From Sequoia sempervirens (taxonomy: Eukaryota; Streptophyta; Pinopsida; Cupressales; Cupressaceae): a DNA stretch of 64,000 bases. The stretch's first letter is position 1; the number at the start of each line of letters is the position of its first letter. Below the pieces are notes generated by a model that did not search any database, had not been told where the DNA came from, and worked only from the letters and a program-made list of their open reading frames with translations. The position numbers were made by a program, and so were the translations under genes. Location of the stretch: contig VDFB02115076.1 of the NCBI GenBank assembly GCA_007258455.2, positions 62,001-126,000 on the forward strand. Direction: 5' to 3'. Positions 46,271-58,411 of this stretch are shown piece after piece.

Positions 46271-46318
<48 letters not shown>
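46265..46318. repeat. Right target duplication and AC/AT microsatellite
   Basis: GTATAGAC (46265-46272), then (AC)n and (AT)n. This is the other half of the microsatellite into which the hAT-type element inserted. Confidence 0.8.
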
Positions 46319-46323
<5 letters not shown>

Positions 46324-48435
46324 TATAACTGTAATAATGCAAACCTATGGCCCTTGTCTTAGTTTGTTCAAACATTAATTCTGATAAGTTAACATATAGG
46401 CATGTTTCTCATATTGGGTATTCAAATTTGTCAATATTGATTAAATTATGGCAATTGTCTTATTTAAAATATTATTTTTCCTTAAAAAACTCTTTCAAAG
46501 AAATAGAAATAATATACTCCTCTGATAAATCTAATGATAAATTAGAAAATGATTTTTCACGGGTCTTACTTTTCTCTCATGTAAGGCATATTGGGGGAAT
46601 CCCAAGTTCAATTATCTTATGAATGTACACTGGAGCAGTTATCACCATACCTGTGGTTGATTCAATAGAAATCTGAATTTGTAAAGCAGAAAGCCACATT
46701 TTAGAGAAGTGGAAATTCATGTCATTGCATGTTAGATTGGCTCTAAACTTTAAAGATCAGTTGTGCAAAATCTCCAAAAGAGGTATTACCATGACTCCTA
46801 CTCAAATTATGGTAGAGCCAAAATTAATAAATGTGAGGATAAACATTTTGAAGAGCTGGAATGATATAATTGAGCCTAAGTAAAAAAGTAAATATGGTAA
46901 GCTACTGCACCCCTACTTGTTTCCCCTATTGAATCATACAAAAATAACATTCCCTAAACAGAAGCAGCATGCTTAAAATATAAACAAGGCAATATTTGTA
47001 TGAATAGAACAAAAAGAAAATTGCCTATGAAATCTCCTGAGAATGGCTAATTTCCAACTTTTCTTACTTTTAAAAGTTTGCTAATAATGCATGTTCACTT
47101 GGTATTCTGAAAGACTGAAAGTCAATATGCAGGAATTCTATAAATATGCATGCTTAAAGGACAGTGTTTTTAATTGAATCAAGAACTGAAACTTGAATCA
47201 GATTTTGAAATTGTTTCTTGTTAATTTTATATCGATGTTAGCGGTAATTATTCATAAGGTCAGATATTACACTCATATTTGATATTTCCCCTTCCTCTCT
47301 AGGCAGCCCTTTTCTCAACGTATTTATCATGATGTGATTTCAGATGCTCCTATTCAAATCTAACTTTATGAAAAAGAACAAAAATGGCTAGATAACGCTA
47401 ATATCCTGTGTTAATAATTGAACCGTCCAAAAAGTGAAACTTCATGTCATATTTACATGAATTTTTCTGTTCTTTTTGACATTCTAAATCAGAATCTACT
47501 CTCTCCTTGGTTCAAGTTTTAATTTTTGTATTTCCATGTAATGTATGAAAAATTGTAGGTCAGATGAGGATATTTTGACAGGGGATATAATAGGCCTCAT
47601 TTTTATTGAATTTTGACGTCATAAATGTTTTATGTATGTACACTACACCTGTAAAATTCAAGCATATCACAACCAACATCTATACGTAACTTAATTCTCA
47701 ATTACTATATCATAATGAATTCCATGCTTCTCTTCTGTCTCACTCAATTGAAGATTGTTAAGTGCATTACAGGAAAACTGTATCAAATATAGCATAGAAC
47801 AAAATACAAGGAATATTTTAAAGGAGCATGATAACATTGTATTAGGTTCAGAAGCCAATCACTAGCAGATGGAGAGGGAACTTGAGAGGGCACCAATTTT
47901 TGTGTGGACTATAGTTAGATAATCAACATTTTTTATACTTATCATAGATAAAACACTGGAGCATATGGCAATAACTAGGTGTTCACTTATGTACATAGTT
48001 AATAGACTGCCTTAGATTTTGTAACTAGTTTTGTTTTATACGGGTGGTAGTTTCAAAGTTCTAACTCACTTTCATGGTCTAATCCTATATGAGCATTTAT
48101 GTTTATCATAGACAGTGCAAATATTTGAATCCCTTTTCTTTCTTAGAGGCAGTGTGAATGCAAACCCAGATAATGGAAAAATGGAAACCCAAGATGGGAA
48201 TGTCATGGATAGGGTCCATCGCATAAGATTTTTGTCTTTGGTAAATATAGTGTGTAGATAGCTATCATTCTGATGTTTCAGGGGTCATTCATTCATCATC
48301 ATCTATGATATATATGCTCTCGACATTATGAATACTCAGTTTTTGTATATTTCGTAAGGACAAGATTGTAATTTTACTTATGTAGTTGTCACCATTTTTG
48401 TCATGAAGAGTTAATAATCTCAAAGTATTTGATTC
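46319..48435. other. Unidentified AT-rich sequence
   Basis: No ORF with protein character and no repeat boundaries that I can see. The sequence has a single-copy, intron-like look. An ORF at 46347-46622 has no recognisable motif. Confidence 0.3.
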
Positions 48436-48741
48436 TACAGCAGGCTGTGACAACTACAGCTTCAGAGTTCAGTGTTAGAGAGAGCAGTTTCAGCACCAGG
48501 AAAATCAACAAGGAAGAGATCCCGTGCTCTGATCCTCAGTAAGCCCTCAGTATCACATATGGCACAGTATTTTCCATCTGTTTCTAAGAATTCCATGCCA
48601 TCAGCACAATTCAGTCAGATGACATTTCATTATACTTTGATTGCTGTGGGAGTTACCCTTCCTCTAACATCTCCACTTATTCAAGCTGCATCAGCTTCTA
48701 CTACTACTAGCATAATAACAACCATTGCTACTGGGACATGA
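48436..48741 (+). other. Exon-like segment, unrecognised
   Basis: After a pyrimidine-poor TTGATTCTACAG (possible splice acceptor, 48429-48440) the base composition becomes more even. A frame open from 48451 to 48741 carries a basic stretch, STRKRSRA, followed by Ser/Thr-rich residues. A second frame is open from the putative acceptor to a TAA at about 48540. I recognise no family. It could be a terminal exon or gene fragment, or chance. Confidence 0.15.
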
Positions 48742-50280
48742 CCTTTGTCTTCCATGCCTCGACCATTTTCAACGTTTTCCTCCATATGCTACTCAACGTT
48801 CATCCAGTAGTTAGCTGCGAATGTATAAGACTCCGCCTTTTTGTTCAATAGTTACAAATACTTTATTTTTGTCAAGGGTATATTTCTTAAGTGATAATAA
48901 GTTGTACAAGGGAATAGATTGTAAAAAAAAAAAAAAACACTAAATTACAATGTGTGAAAACTAGGTGTATATATATATATGAACTAAAATGTTATTGCCT
49001 CTAATTAAGCGATCTATTTAGAGTTGGTTATATTTGCACAAATAAAAATTTAACCAATGACGGTTATCTTGGACTCTCGTGCTCTAAACTTTAAAAGAAA
49101 AAGTGTGATGTCATGATTAGAAAATAATGAATATATTATTTGGTCAAAGATTTCAAGTAATGATGAATGAGATCATATTAACTTCTAGAAAATGAAACAT
49201 ATTAATATTTGAGAATAGTTATATACCTTGAGATACTCTATCAAAATATAACTGCATTACACAAATACGTGACTATCTATTATGTAAATAAACACTAATA
49301 GTTCACTAGTAGTATTTCATTTAACTCTTCTAGTGTTCTTAAATAAGCATTTACTGGGAGTTGTGTGCATGGCATGGAAGGAGGCATGCTCGAAGTGCAC
49401 ATCATGTTCTACACGATACCAAGCCATGGCATGGTTAGTAAAAAAGAATAAGGTCGATTTAGATGTTAGCATGTTGAGGAGAGTGAGTGATGTTTGTAAG
49501 TCAAGGAAGGAGGCACATGTCACACAGAATCGGCCTAACTCAGCACAAACAAGAGATAATAGTTAAGTTTCAGTTAATGTGTTTTGATGTATGTGTTGTA
49601 TCTTTCTTTCTATCTTATCAATCGTCGTATAATCATAGACTAAACAAGCATAATAATTTGACACTAGAAAATGATGCTTTAGCAATAAAGATTAATTGTT
49701 GTATCTTCAACATTCTAAGGTACCATTAATTGACAACTGCAATTAACTATTACTGTAATCGACCCTCATCAAAGAGTAGGGAAGTCCATGTACCTTGTCT
49801 TTGCTTCCAAGTCGATTGGTCAAGTGGAAAAACAAACTGTAGTATAAAACACTACTTCGAAGCATTGCATGGAGGGGATCCAAGGGAGACGTGATTAAGG
49901 TTGGAAAACTCTTCTAATCACATCGAGGATGGCTATGCATTCACACACAAAATTCTTGCTACTCTCACACATTCTTGAAGTAACAAATCAAATCATATTT
50001 ATACAAGTTCATCACAATGTCAACGAATGGGGAGGGAGAATAAAGAGGCCAGAAGTGTATATTCCAGGGGAGAATGCCTTAGGTAGGGATCCTTTTGTAG
50101 GAGATGGATGTGGTCTTGTATGGGGGAGAAAGGGATCTGAGATGGTGTAGAAGGGGCTAGTTGTGGTTTGAAGTAAAATTATTCCTTATTGTCTCAGCTC
50201 ATCATTTCATATTGTTTTTACCAAAGCTTTGCGCATTAACCACGTATTTCATATTGTCTGGAATCAAAGGAATGTAGCTA
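48742..50280. other. Unidentified sequence
   Basis: A poly-A run at 48924 and a short TA microsatellite at 48968. Small ORFs at 49333-49566 and 49929-50150 show no motifs. Nothing else is supportable. Confidence 0.3.
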
Positions 50281-50309
50281 GAAGACAAACAACCAAATGC
50301 ACGTAAGAC

Positions 50310-50800
50310 TATGGTTTGTGTTATTCTTGCAATAAATTTGGACATAAGGCTATGGAATGTAGAAGTAGAATGAATTAGAATGTTCCACTTTTTTTTATCA
50401 ATGTTTTACATGCAAGAAATTTGGTCATAGAGCTAGTGAGTGCAAAAGTCAAATGATGAATGGCTATAACAATGGTAGAATGGTTCAATCTTTCAATGGA
50501 TACTATTATACATGCTATCCAAATTTGGGTATAAAGCTAATCAATGTAGAGATCGAATGGAAATAAGATTGGTCAAAAGAATGTCATATACTACAATTGC
50601 AATAAGCCTGGACACATTTCTAAGTTTTGCAGAAATAGAAATATGAAGAAGGATAATCCAGTAAATAAGAATGAACTAGTACAAAAGATTGATCTGAAAA
50701 AAACAAAGGAGATGCATAAGATTTGGAGAAAGAAGGAAGAGACCGAGGTTAAGGATGAATCTGTACCAACATTCAGTGCAGATGTTTCCTCTGGAAACTA
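50310..50800 (+). pseudogene. Array of retroelement zinc knuckles (gag remnant)
   Basis: Four CCHC-like units lie in tandem, spaced by 40-100 bp. Unit 1 (50319-50360), CYSCNKFGHKAMEC, and unit 2 (50402-50443), CFTCKKFGHRASEC, are intact C-x2-C-x4-H-x4-C knuckles. Unit 3 near 50510 is frameshifted and has lost the His. Unit 4 (50589-50630), YYNCNKPGHISKFC, has lost its first Cys. A stop follows unit 1. A Lys/Glu-rich tail runs to about 50800. CCHC knuckles bind RNA in gag proteins, and tandem multiplication is less usual. The parent element is unclear. Confidence 0.6.
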
Positions 50801-51261
50801 AGTTGAGAGCTTTGGCTCAAGGGGAGCTTTAATGAAAATTTTTAATCCCCTATCAAAGAAAATGGTGTTGATGCTTCAGCACGAGGATATGTGATGTAGG
50901 TCAACATGCTTGATCTTTTGGAGAAAATTTTGATAGAAAATATTGAAATGCAGAAGTTTGTGGAGCATCTGAAGTTGACTATGCATACAGTGAATGGTTT
51001 ACTAGCTTTATTGTTTGAAGCATTCAATGCGAAATTAGGCCAGTTTCAAAGGTTACAAGTGATTTTACTTAGCCAAATTCATTTACAATGAGCATTGAGA
51101 AGGAACAAAGCAGCGAAGAAAAGATTTGGAGTGGTCAAGGCGATTTTTAATTTGGTGTGTTCAAACCCTAATCAGAAAAGAGAAGGAAAATGTATTTACA
51201 ATATTTGTTTTCCCTAGTTTCATAGAGAACTTTGTCAAAAGAAATTTGAATTCATTTTTAA
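50801..51261 (+). other. Linker between zinc-knuckle remnant and decayed ORF
   Basis: A 61-codon frame at 50906-51091 has helical character (LLEKILIENIEMQKFVEHLK) but no recognised domain. It may belong to the same decayed element. Confidence 0.25.
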
Positions 51262-54200
51262 ATGGCTAGACCAAGGATTATTGAAGTTACTAATAGGCCA
51301 TGGGAAAGTTTAAGAAACACCCCATTAAATCCACAAAGGTCGACCCCTTAGGCACATTTTCTAAGGTTCCATATGGTCTGTTGCATACAGAAGACATAAG
51401 CATTTTCATTCATTGTAAATTGGAAGAACATAATCATTCTAAGCTAGGAGAAGTATGGGTGAATGAACTTACTCGAGATAACTTTTCCCTGAAACCAGAA
51501 TATCAAAACCTAGTTAGAAAGTAACTTGATGTGTGGGAAGGGTTGCCAAAATTTTCCTTTGATGAAAAATGAGTTAGAATTGCATTGAGCACAAATCATG
51601 ATAGATTTGTTTGGATTGAAATGCCTAGGTTAATCACAAAGGATGTGATTAGAGAGGTTACAAATTTGTGGTCCACCAGACTCATTTTGGTACTCAAGTC
51701 AGTGAAAAATTAAGTGGTAATAGAATTAACTAGTGCCACATATGACAAAAAGGCTTTGACAATGAATAACATAAGAAATCAAGATGTGAATTATGCAACT
51801 ATGATGATAGGTTACAAGATTTACTTCACAAACAGAGATAATTATGTATTTTCCACCACAATAAACACTGCCTATGAGATGGTGGAGAAAGGAGTTGACT
51901 ATGATCTTTGTGAGTTGTTGAGAAAAAAAATAATGGAAAATTTGGAGAAGACCAAGGAAAAGAAACATCCATTTAAGTATGGTACCCTGATTGTTCTACT
52001 TTTTGAGAGAACTGTCTGGTAGCAAAAGTGTTGTATGGTTAAAAGGAAGAACATTTGCACATCAAATTAGAGATTTTTTTAGAGGTCTTGGTGATGCAAA
52101 AGCACAAGATGAAGCTCTTGAAGCTTTCTTTGTAGTGTTCTAGAAGAGGATGCATGAAAGAGAAAGAATCCCTAAGAAAATGGTGGAAAAATACAAGGAT
52201 GAAATCATATTCGTGGTATCAACAGATGAGTGCATTGTTCAAGCAATTGAACCAAGGACAGTGTGGATCCCAACAATGGGATATGATATTACTGAACAAG
52301 AGATTATTGCCTCAGCAGATTTCATGCTTAGCAAGCCTAAGGACACTAGAAAAGGAAGATATGGCACATATGAAGAAAAATCAATGGAGGTGCATATGAA
52401 GCTGAAGAAACCAATAATAAAGAAGAAGGTTGAAAAGATGGTTGACAAGTTTGTAGAGGACATGGGATTCACAAAGGAGCAAGTGGAGTAAGCAAGAGCA
52501 AGGGTTGGAGCTCCAAAATGCTCAATAGGCACTAGAAGATCTGATAGAACAGCTACCACCCCTCGTACTATTCAGAAGTCCTCCGAGACTAAGCCCCCTA
52601 CTAGAGAAGAGAGAAAATCAAATGAAATTCCTCTAGTGAAGGATAAATCCCCTTCGATTGTGCAGAGTACAAGGGCTAAGAAGAAGAAGGATGCTTTGGT
52701 AGCACCACCTGCAACCCTTGCCATAGAAGAGAACAAAATAGAAGTTAGTAAGAGAAAAGGTCACAGGTGTAAATGTTGAAGAGGATGAAGAAGAAGAGGA
52801 GGAAGAAGGACGACAATTGGTTTGCAAAAGGAAAGGTGAAGCTTTGCAAGGTGAAGCAAGTGTTAAAAGAAAGAAATGTGATATCATTGATATAGACAGT
52901 GAAGAAGAAATAGAGAAGGAAAAGAAAGCTTTTGTAGTTCATATGTGAGAGAAGAAGAAAGAAGCCATCAAGAAGGTGTCACCAGAAAAGAAGAAAGCAG
53001 AAACAAGTCAGAAGAAGGTGTCACCAACAAAGAAACAAAAGAAGAAAGATTTGGTAAGCACACACACTCCCATGAAGTTAGAAGAACTATTCAATAACAT
53101 TTTGTAGAATGAAATGTTAGTAGAAAATGAAGCCCTGTACAATCAAGCAAATGAGGTGGCTAAGGCCACCATTGTAGAAGTTATCATTAAGTATATCATT
53201 ATTTTAGAAGTTGACATGAGGAACATTGAAAACCAAATTCCTATGGAGTTGTGGAATGTATTGGTGAAAAGAAGGCAAGAAGTAATAGAAGAAGAGGAAA
53301 AAATAAAAGAATATGCATTGAAGAAGATTGGTGATCCTCTCTCAGTGGAAAATAAAGCCACATTGGCTGAATTGTATAGCACAAAATTCAGGACAAAGAA
53401 AAGGGTGACTACCCTCATGGGAAGAGACAAAAGTGAGGTTGAATGGCTCTGGAAGGAGATAGTTGAAAAAATTGCAAAAATAACACAAAATTATGGAATG
53501 ACTCATGAATGCATAGAAAATCTTGCTCCAGATGTCAATACAGGAGATGAAGCATAGGAATCGATGCTCAACATGGGCATGTAACAAATGAAGGATATGC
53601 TCAAGACAATGTTCTTTTGGAAGTCGAAGAAGTGGCAAAGTAAGATGAAGAGGTAGAGAAGAATGTTGAAAAAGAAACCACTACCGATGAAGATACAACA
53701 AAGGAGGATACCTCTCCTCCTCCGGTACCTGAAGAGAATGTTGAAGATACACAAAAAAAAACTAGAGACAACTCCTCTGAATACCACAAACCAGTTTACT
53801 GGTGAAGAAAATGTAATTAGGGATGACTTGGAAAGTTGAGTGGTGACCAAGAAAATAATGAGAAGGATGATGAGGAAAAGAATGAGGACGCATCAGGGGA
53901 TGCAAAGATAGAAGCAGAAACACTAGTGAGCTCTAGAAAGAATGGGGAAAATGAGTTGAAGAAAAATACTGCAGAGAATACAAAGGCTTTTAGTGAATTC
54001 TCCAGCTCCTCCAGAGACTCCTTGAAGAACTTATTGAGCATGTAGCTCAATTTCTAGCCTGTTGTATCAACCCAACTACTACAATTACCTATGTAACATG
54101 GGAATGTGGACCTTGAGAAGATTTCCCCACTCCACAAGCTTCAATTGGGAGATCTGTATTCCATGCATCAGCCTAGAAGGATATTAAAGAGACCCATCAA

Positions 54201-54475
54201 AAGAGTGGAGAGCTAATGGATGAAGCTATAAAGGCTCTTTTCAAGAAGCCATAACTGGTGCAAGAATTGACACCTCACTTTCTGGTATGGAGAATTTGAA
54301 GTTATTAATTGATTATTTTAAAGAATATGTTGTTGGTCTTAAGGGACAAGTTGAGAATGAGATTGAGAAGATAAATGACAATAAGATGATGGAGATTACT
54401 GAGAAGTGTGCCCTTTCACACCAAAGGTTTCAAGAAAACATCAAATGTGCACAAGATTATGTGGATGAGGCATGA
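51262..54475 (+). pseudogene. Decayed ~3.2-kb retroelement accessory ORF
   Basis: It starts MARPRIIEVTNRPWES at 51262, shifts frame near 51300, then stays in one frame to 52022 with stops at about 51522, 51570 and 51711. It continues in another frame to 52491 and in several pieces to 54475. The N-terminal part has GLPKFSFDEK and LITKDVIREVTNL, matching in pattern FDENVALKF and ATEERIAEVTGFP of the ORF at 62244. The middle (52150-52491) is a compact, mixed-charge domain. The rest is Lys/Glu-rich with coiled-coil character (53114-53557, 54287-54475). I read it as the additional ORF carried by some plant gypsy elements. Function unknown. Confidence 0.5.
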
Positions 54476-55716
54476 TGAGTCCAGTTTATAACTCAATTTT
54501 GATAGAAGTTTATTGTCTATTTGTTGAAGTTTTCATAGACTTTGATGTTTGGATGTTGATATTTTTATAATATTTCCCCAAAACCATAGACATTGGGGAT
54601 AAGCTTATTTCTGCAATCTTTAATGACATTGACATGCTATATGAACTATATGTGTTGATTTTACATGTGGATTAATGAATGCTGCTTTCAGATAGTTACA
54701 AATATGCAATTGTTGTGCATTTGAGTATTATCTTGCAAATATAATTAGCCGCCTACACAATTAAAGAAGATTATGCCAGTTGGTCATTCGCTATAACAAT
54801 CAACAAGGTGGTCATGCAAAGGTCAACGGAGAGAAGACTATCGACGGCATGAGATTCCTCATTCAAATCAAAGTTGTAACTACCTTGTAAATGGTCTTAA
54901 TTGTTTGTTGAGCGAATATAGGTGTTACTGTTGTGCTAAATCTATGTTGAGGCAAACATGTTTGACCAGATTTCGTGCATGTGTAACCACTTATCCACTT
55001 TTCATGCTTTCCCTGAAATGGCATCCTCCTAATCTATTGGAGTCGACCGCCTTGCTAGGTGATTAGTTAATAGATTTTATCCCTATAAATAAGACTTAGA
55101 TGCTCCTTCAAAAGGGGTTGCTTAATCTGATGATGTACTCGCATTATTAGTTTTTGAGTAATGATGCTCTATTGTATTTGTGTTTTCCAATGAATAAAAT
55201 GAGTTTATAAGTTTGTGCACCTGAGTTTACATTTGTCTTAAGGGATACTCATCCAAGGGGGGCCACTTGGTGAGCATTCCATCATTTAGCTTAGTTGTTA
55301 TTTTTTGTTCAGTAATTAGTTATAAATATGGCACTGACTGTTCCTGCAGCCACTAGAATTCCATTATGTGACTATTCCTGCAGCCAAAACAGACATAATA
55401 GTTTCCTGTTTGTTTGCTCAGATTTTCATTTTTATCATGCATTTTAGCTTAGTATAGTTGTTGGTTGATGCTCAACACTTATTTTATTTCTTTCCAAGCA
55501 ATTTACCTTCAACATTATGTCTTTATTAGTTGTAGAATGAATATGGCTACTTTGGATCCTTAGTGCACATATTGTGCTAACCCATTTCAAGTTCACGTCC
55601 CTGGGTTGACAAGTTAAATGCACCTTCATGATGATTGAAATAGCTATTCAGATTAGATGTCCAATCTCTGAATCACAGCTGTAAGGGCTTAGTTGTTAGA
55701 TCATTGTAGGAGGCCA
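54476..55716 (+). repeat. Probable 5' LTR of plus-strand gypsy element
   Basis: The end is inferred from GTAGGAGGCCA at 55706-55716, seven bases before a PBS. A TATA box, CTATAAATA, lies at 55083. The start is not established; the accessory ORF to the left ends at 54475, so the LTR cannot begin much earlier. The partner LTR lies beyond the window. No ORFs of note. Confidence 0.5.
55083..55091 (+). promoter_or_regulatory. TATA box of the plus-strand gypsy LTR
   Basis: CTATAAATA, about 630 bp upstream of the LTR end. Assignment depends on the LTR being correctly placed. Confidence 0.45.
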
Positions 55717-55723
55717 TAAATTT

Positions 55724-55741
55724 TGGTGCTGTTGTCGGGGA
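55724..55741 (+). other. Primer binding site, Athila/Tat-like
   Basis: TGGTGCTGTTGTCGGGGA. It differs from the usual plant TGGCGCCGTTGTCGGGGA (tRNA-Asp type, as I recall for Athila/Tat elements) by two C-to-T changes. It places the element start and strand. Confidence 0.7.
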
Positions 55742-55901
55742 TGGTATCAAACTAGGGAGATCTTTGGAGTCATTGATAGTTTTCTTGTTGCAGTATTTCT
55801 GAAAGTTTGTTCTTAGTATATCTCCCCATGTAGTAAAGTAATGATCCACCATTCTTTTTCCAATTCTTTGTGTGAGCTGACTAATAGTGAGTTGATACCA
55901 T

Positions 55902-57775
55902 ATGCATAGAGGAAAGAGGAGAAATGTTCATGGGAGATTCCTTCCTAATAGCCCTAATCCATTCCAGCTAGATGAGCATTTGAATCTTCCTAGAAAGGAA
56001 GAAGAAGAAGAGCCAAACCCCTTTGCTAATGCATTTCTTGATCTAACTAGTTCTAAAATTTCCTCTGAAGACCAAAATCAACTTGAGAATCCCTTTGCTT
56101 TGGAACTACATCAAGCAGGCATGGGTGATGCAAATAGAAACAGACCTAACCAACTAGTTTTTCCTTTCCCCATTACTCATCAGAATGAAATTGACAACCT
56201 CAAAAATATCCTTGCTTCAGTCTTTCCTAAGTTTTATGGACTTGTCACAGAAGATCCTGATACTTGTTCGAGTTTGATATACTTTGCAAGAGTTATGACT
56301 ATACCACCGATGCCCATAGGCTTAAGCTATTTCCTACCACCTTGAAGGAAGTTGTATTAAGATGGTTCATGAGCCTAGGAAAAAATAATATGGAGACTTG
56401 GGAGGAAATGAAGACAAAATTCCTTGAGAAATACAAGGAGTATTGCAGGGGCAATGACATGAGAGGAGATGACATTTTCAAGATGCAGCAAAAGGAAGAT
56501 GAGACCCTGGAGGATTATATTGTGAGGTTTTTGTTCTGTTTACAGAAATCTCCACACCATACACTCAATGAAGAATCACAAAAGTTGTTTTTTCTAAGAG
56601 GAATTAATGATAGTTGCACTGATTCCTTGGACCTGATGGGAGGAGGGGATATCTCCCAAGTTCTTTGGGAGGACATCAAGAAAATGTGTCAGAATTACTC
56701 TAGGGAAGCTTCAAAGAAAGGGAGAGATTACCAATCCTCTATGGGTAAGTCATCTACTAGCGGAGTTTCAAGAATGGAGATTACTTGCTTGTTGACAAAC
56801 TTCAAGAAAGACATTATAAACAATCTAGCTACTCATTTGGATATGCTTCAAGCCAAAAAGAAACAAGAGGAGGCAGAGGCAATGTTGGCAGAGTATTGCC
56901 CCAATTGCAGACAAAAGAAGAAGGACCACAGATGCATGATGATAGCTAATATTGAAAGTAATGATATTTCACCTGAGTTCAAGTTAATCCAGGGAGAAGA
57001 TGACCAAGTTTACTATGTTGCACAAAGGAGACCATGGGCTCCAAGACAAGGTATGCCACCAGATCCACTCTCTTTCGTTGGGGCATATTTCAATTCCTAT
57101 TCATTTGGTAACCAATGGAAGCCCCCATATCCATCCAATTATGGAGGATATCCACCATGACCTTGGATTAACCCTTCAAATGTCTAGCCTAATCACCAAA
57201 ACTCTTCACCCTAGTGGCAAAAACCTTAGGGGAATTGACAACAGTTTCAAGGAAATTGGTAGCCACCTTCAAGAAATTGGCAACAAACAAATCAATGGAG
57301 GGGAGGACAACACTGGCCAAACCAGACAAATAATTACATGCAACCACCTTCTCAACCCCAACAACCTACTATAATGTCTCCCCCTACTAGCTCAAGTTCA
57401 ACTACACCTAAACCTACTCTGCTACTAGCTCAGCCCACACCCAATCCAAATAACAAACCATAATAGCAGTCATTATACTCTGTTGATCCAAATCAATTCA
57501 CTGCATATGTTGTGAGTGTAAATGACATCCACTTATGTTTAGGAACTACTTTTCCAGCTCCTTCCACACCCATTATCACTGAGCTTCATGTGGAAGAAGA
57601 GGAGCCTCTAAATACCCCCATTCAGCCCAATGCACTTAAAAATCTTGAACCAGTCCCAATAAAGAAAATTGCACAAACACCCCCATTTCCTCAAAGGTTG
57701 GAAACTATGAAAGAGAAGGAAGAAAAGGACACAATTTTTGACATTTTAGATCAGTTGAAGCATATATGTGTCTAG
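55902..57775 (+). pseudogene. Gypsy gag with protease linker, degenerate
   Basis: The ATG at 55902 opens a 147-codon frame. A one-base shift at about 56262, within the EDPDT...FEFDIL segment, moves to the frame that then stays constant to about 59285. The gag domain shows LKLFPTTLKEVVLRWFMSL and WEEMKTKFLEKYKEYC (56310-56450). A Cys cluster, CPNCRQKKKDHRC (56898), is all that remains of a zinc-binding region. From 57160 to 57470 a Gln/Pro/Asn-rich linker carries eight stops. Gag would have packaged the element RNA. The first frame's start is supported by similar length in related elements and by the PBS 160 bp upstream. Confidence 0.85.
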
Positions 57776-58411
57776 ATACCTCTATTTCAAGCCATAAAAG
57801 ATGTTCTAATCTATGGCAAGGCAATTAAGGAAGCATGCCTTAAGAAGTTGAGCAAGAAGAAGAAAGACCCCACTACGGTTCATGTGGTGGGACAGCTAGC
57901 TGACATCATGCTTGGGAAAGTGACTGTTCCCAAATATAATGATCTAGGGAGCCCTGTGGTAGTTGTCATAAATGGGATCCAGATAAAGAATGCTTTGATT
58001 GACTTGGAAGCAGCAATAAATGTAATGACCAAAGATATCCTACAACAACTAAATGTTGCAAGCATGAGACCTACTCCTACTATCCTATAGTTTGTTGATA
58101 GTTCAACTGTTAAACCTGATGGTGTAGTAGAAGACCTTGTGGTAACTCTAGACTCATGGGAGTACCCAGCAGATTTCATGATTCTTTCTCCTAAAGCTAC
58201 ACTCAGTGGGTACCCTATCATTCTAAGAATACCATGGTTAGCAACAACAAATGCATATATTGGATGCAAGACATGAAACATGACCATTTCTGATGGAAAG
58301 AGCACCAAGAAGCTTTTTCTTTACCCGCCTGCTCAGCCATCTAATGACATGGAAAATCCTATATGGCCACATGTTGGTGAAGAGGCTGAAGAATTTAATT
58401 ATGTGGCATAG
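57776..58411 (+). pseudogene. Gypsy aspartic protease domain, active-site change
   Basis: In the same frame as gag. The segment PVVVVINGIQIKNALIDLEA begins at about 57950. The catalytic triplet, Asp-Leu-Gly in most plant gypsy proteases (IDLGAAINVM), reads Asp-Leu-Glu here (58001-58009). The later conserved hydrophobic segment PIILRIPWLAT is at 58216. Stops occur at about 58088 (TAG), 58275 (TGA) and 58409 (TAG). The enzyme would process the polyprotein. Confidence 0.8.

Noticed and set aside
53342..54050. Several minus-strand Ser/Phe-rich ORFs
   Set aside because: Antisense of a Lys/Glu-rich plus-strand coiled-coil ORF, which explains their composition.
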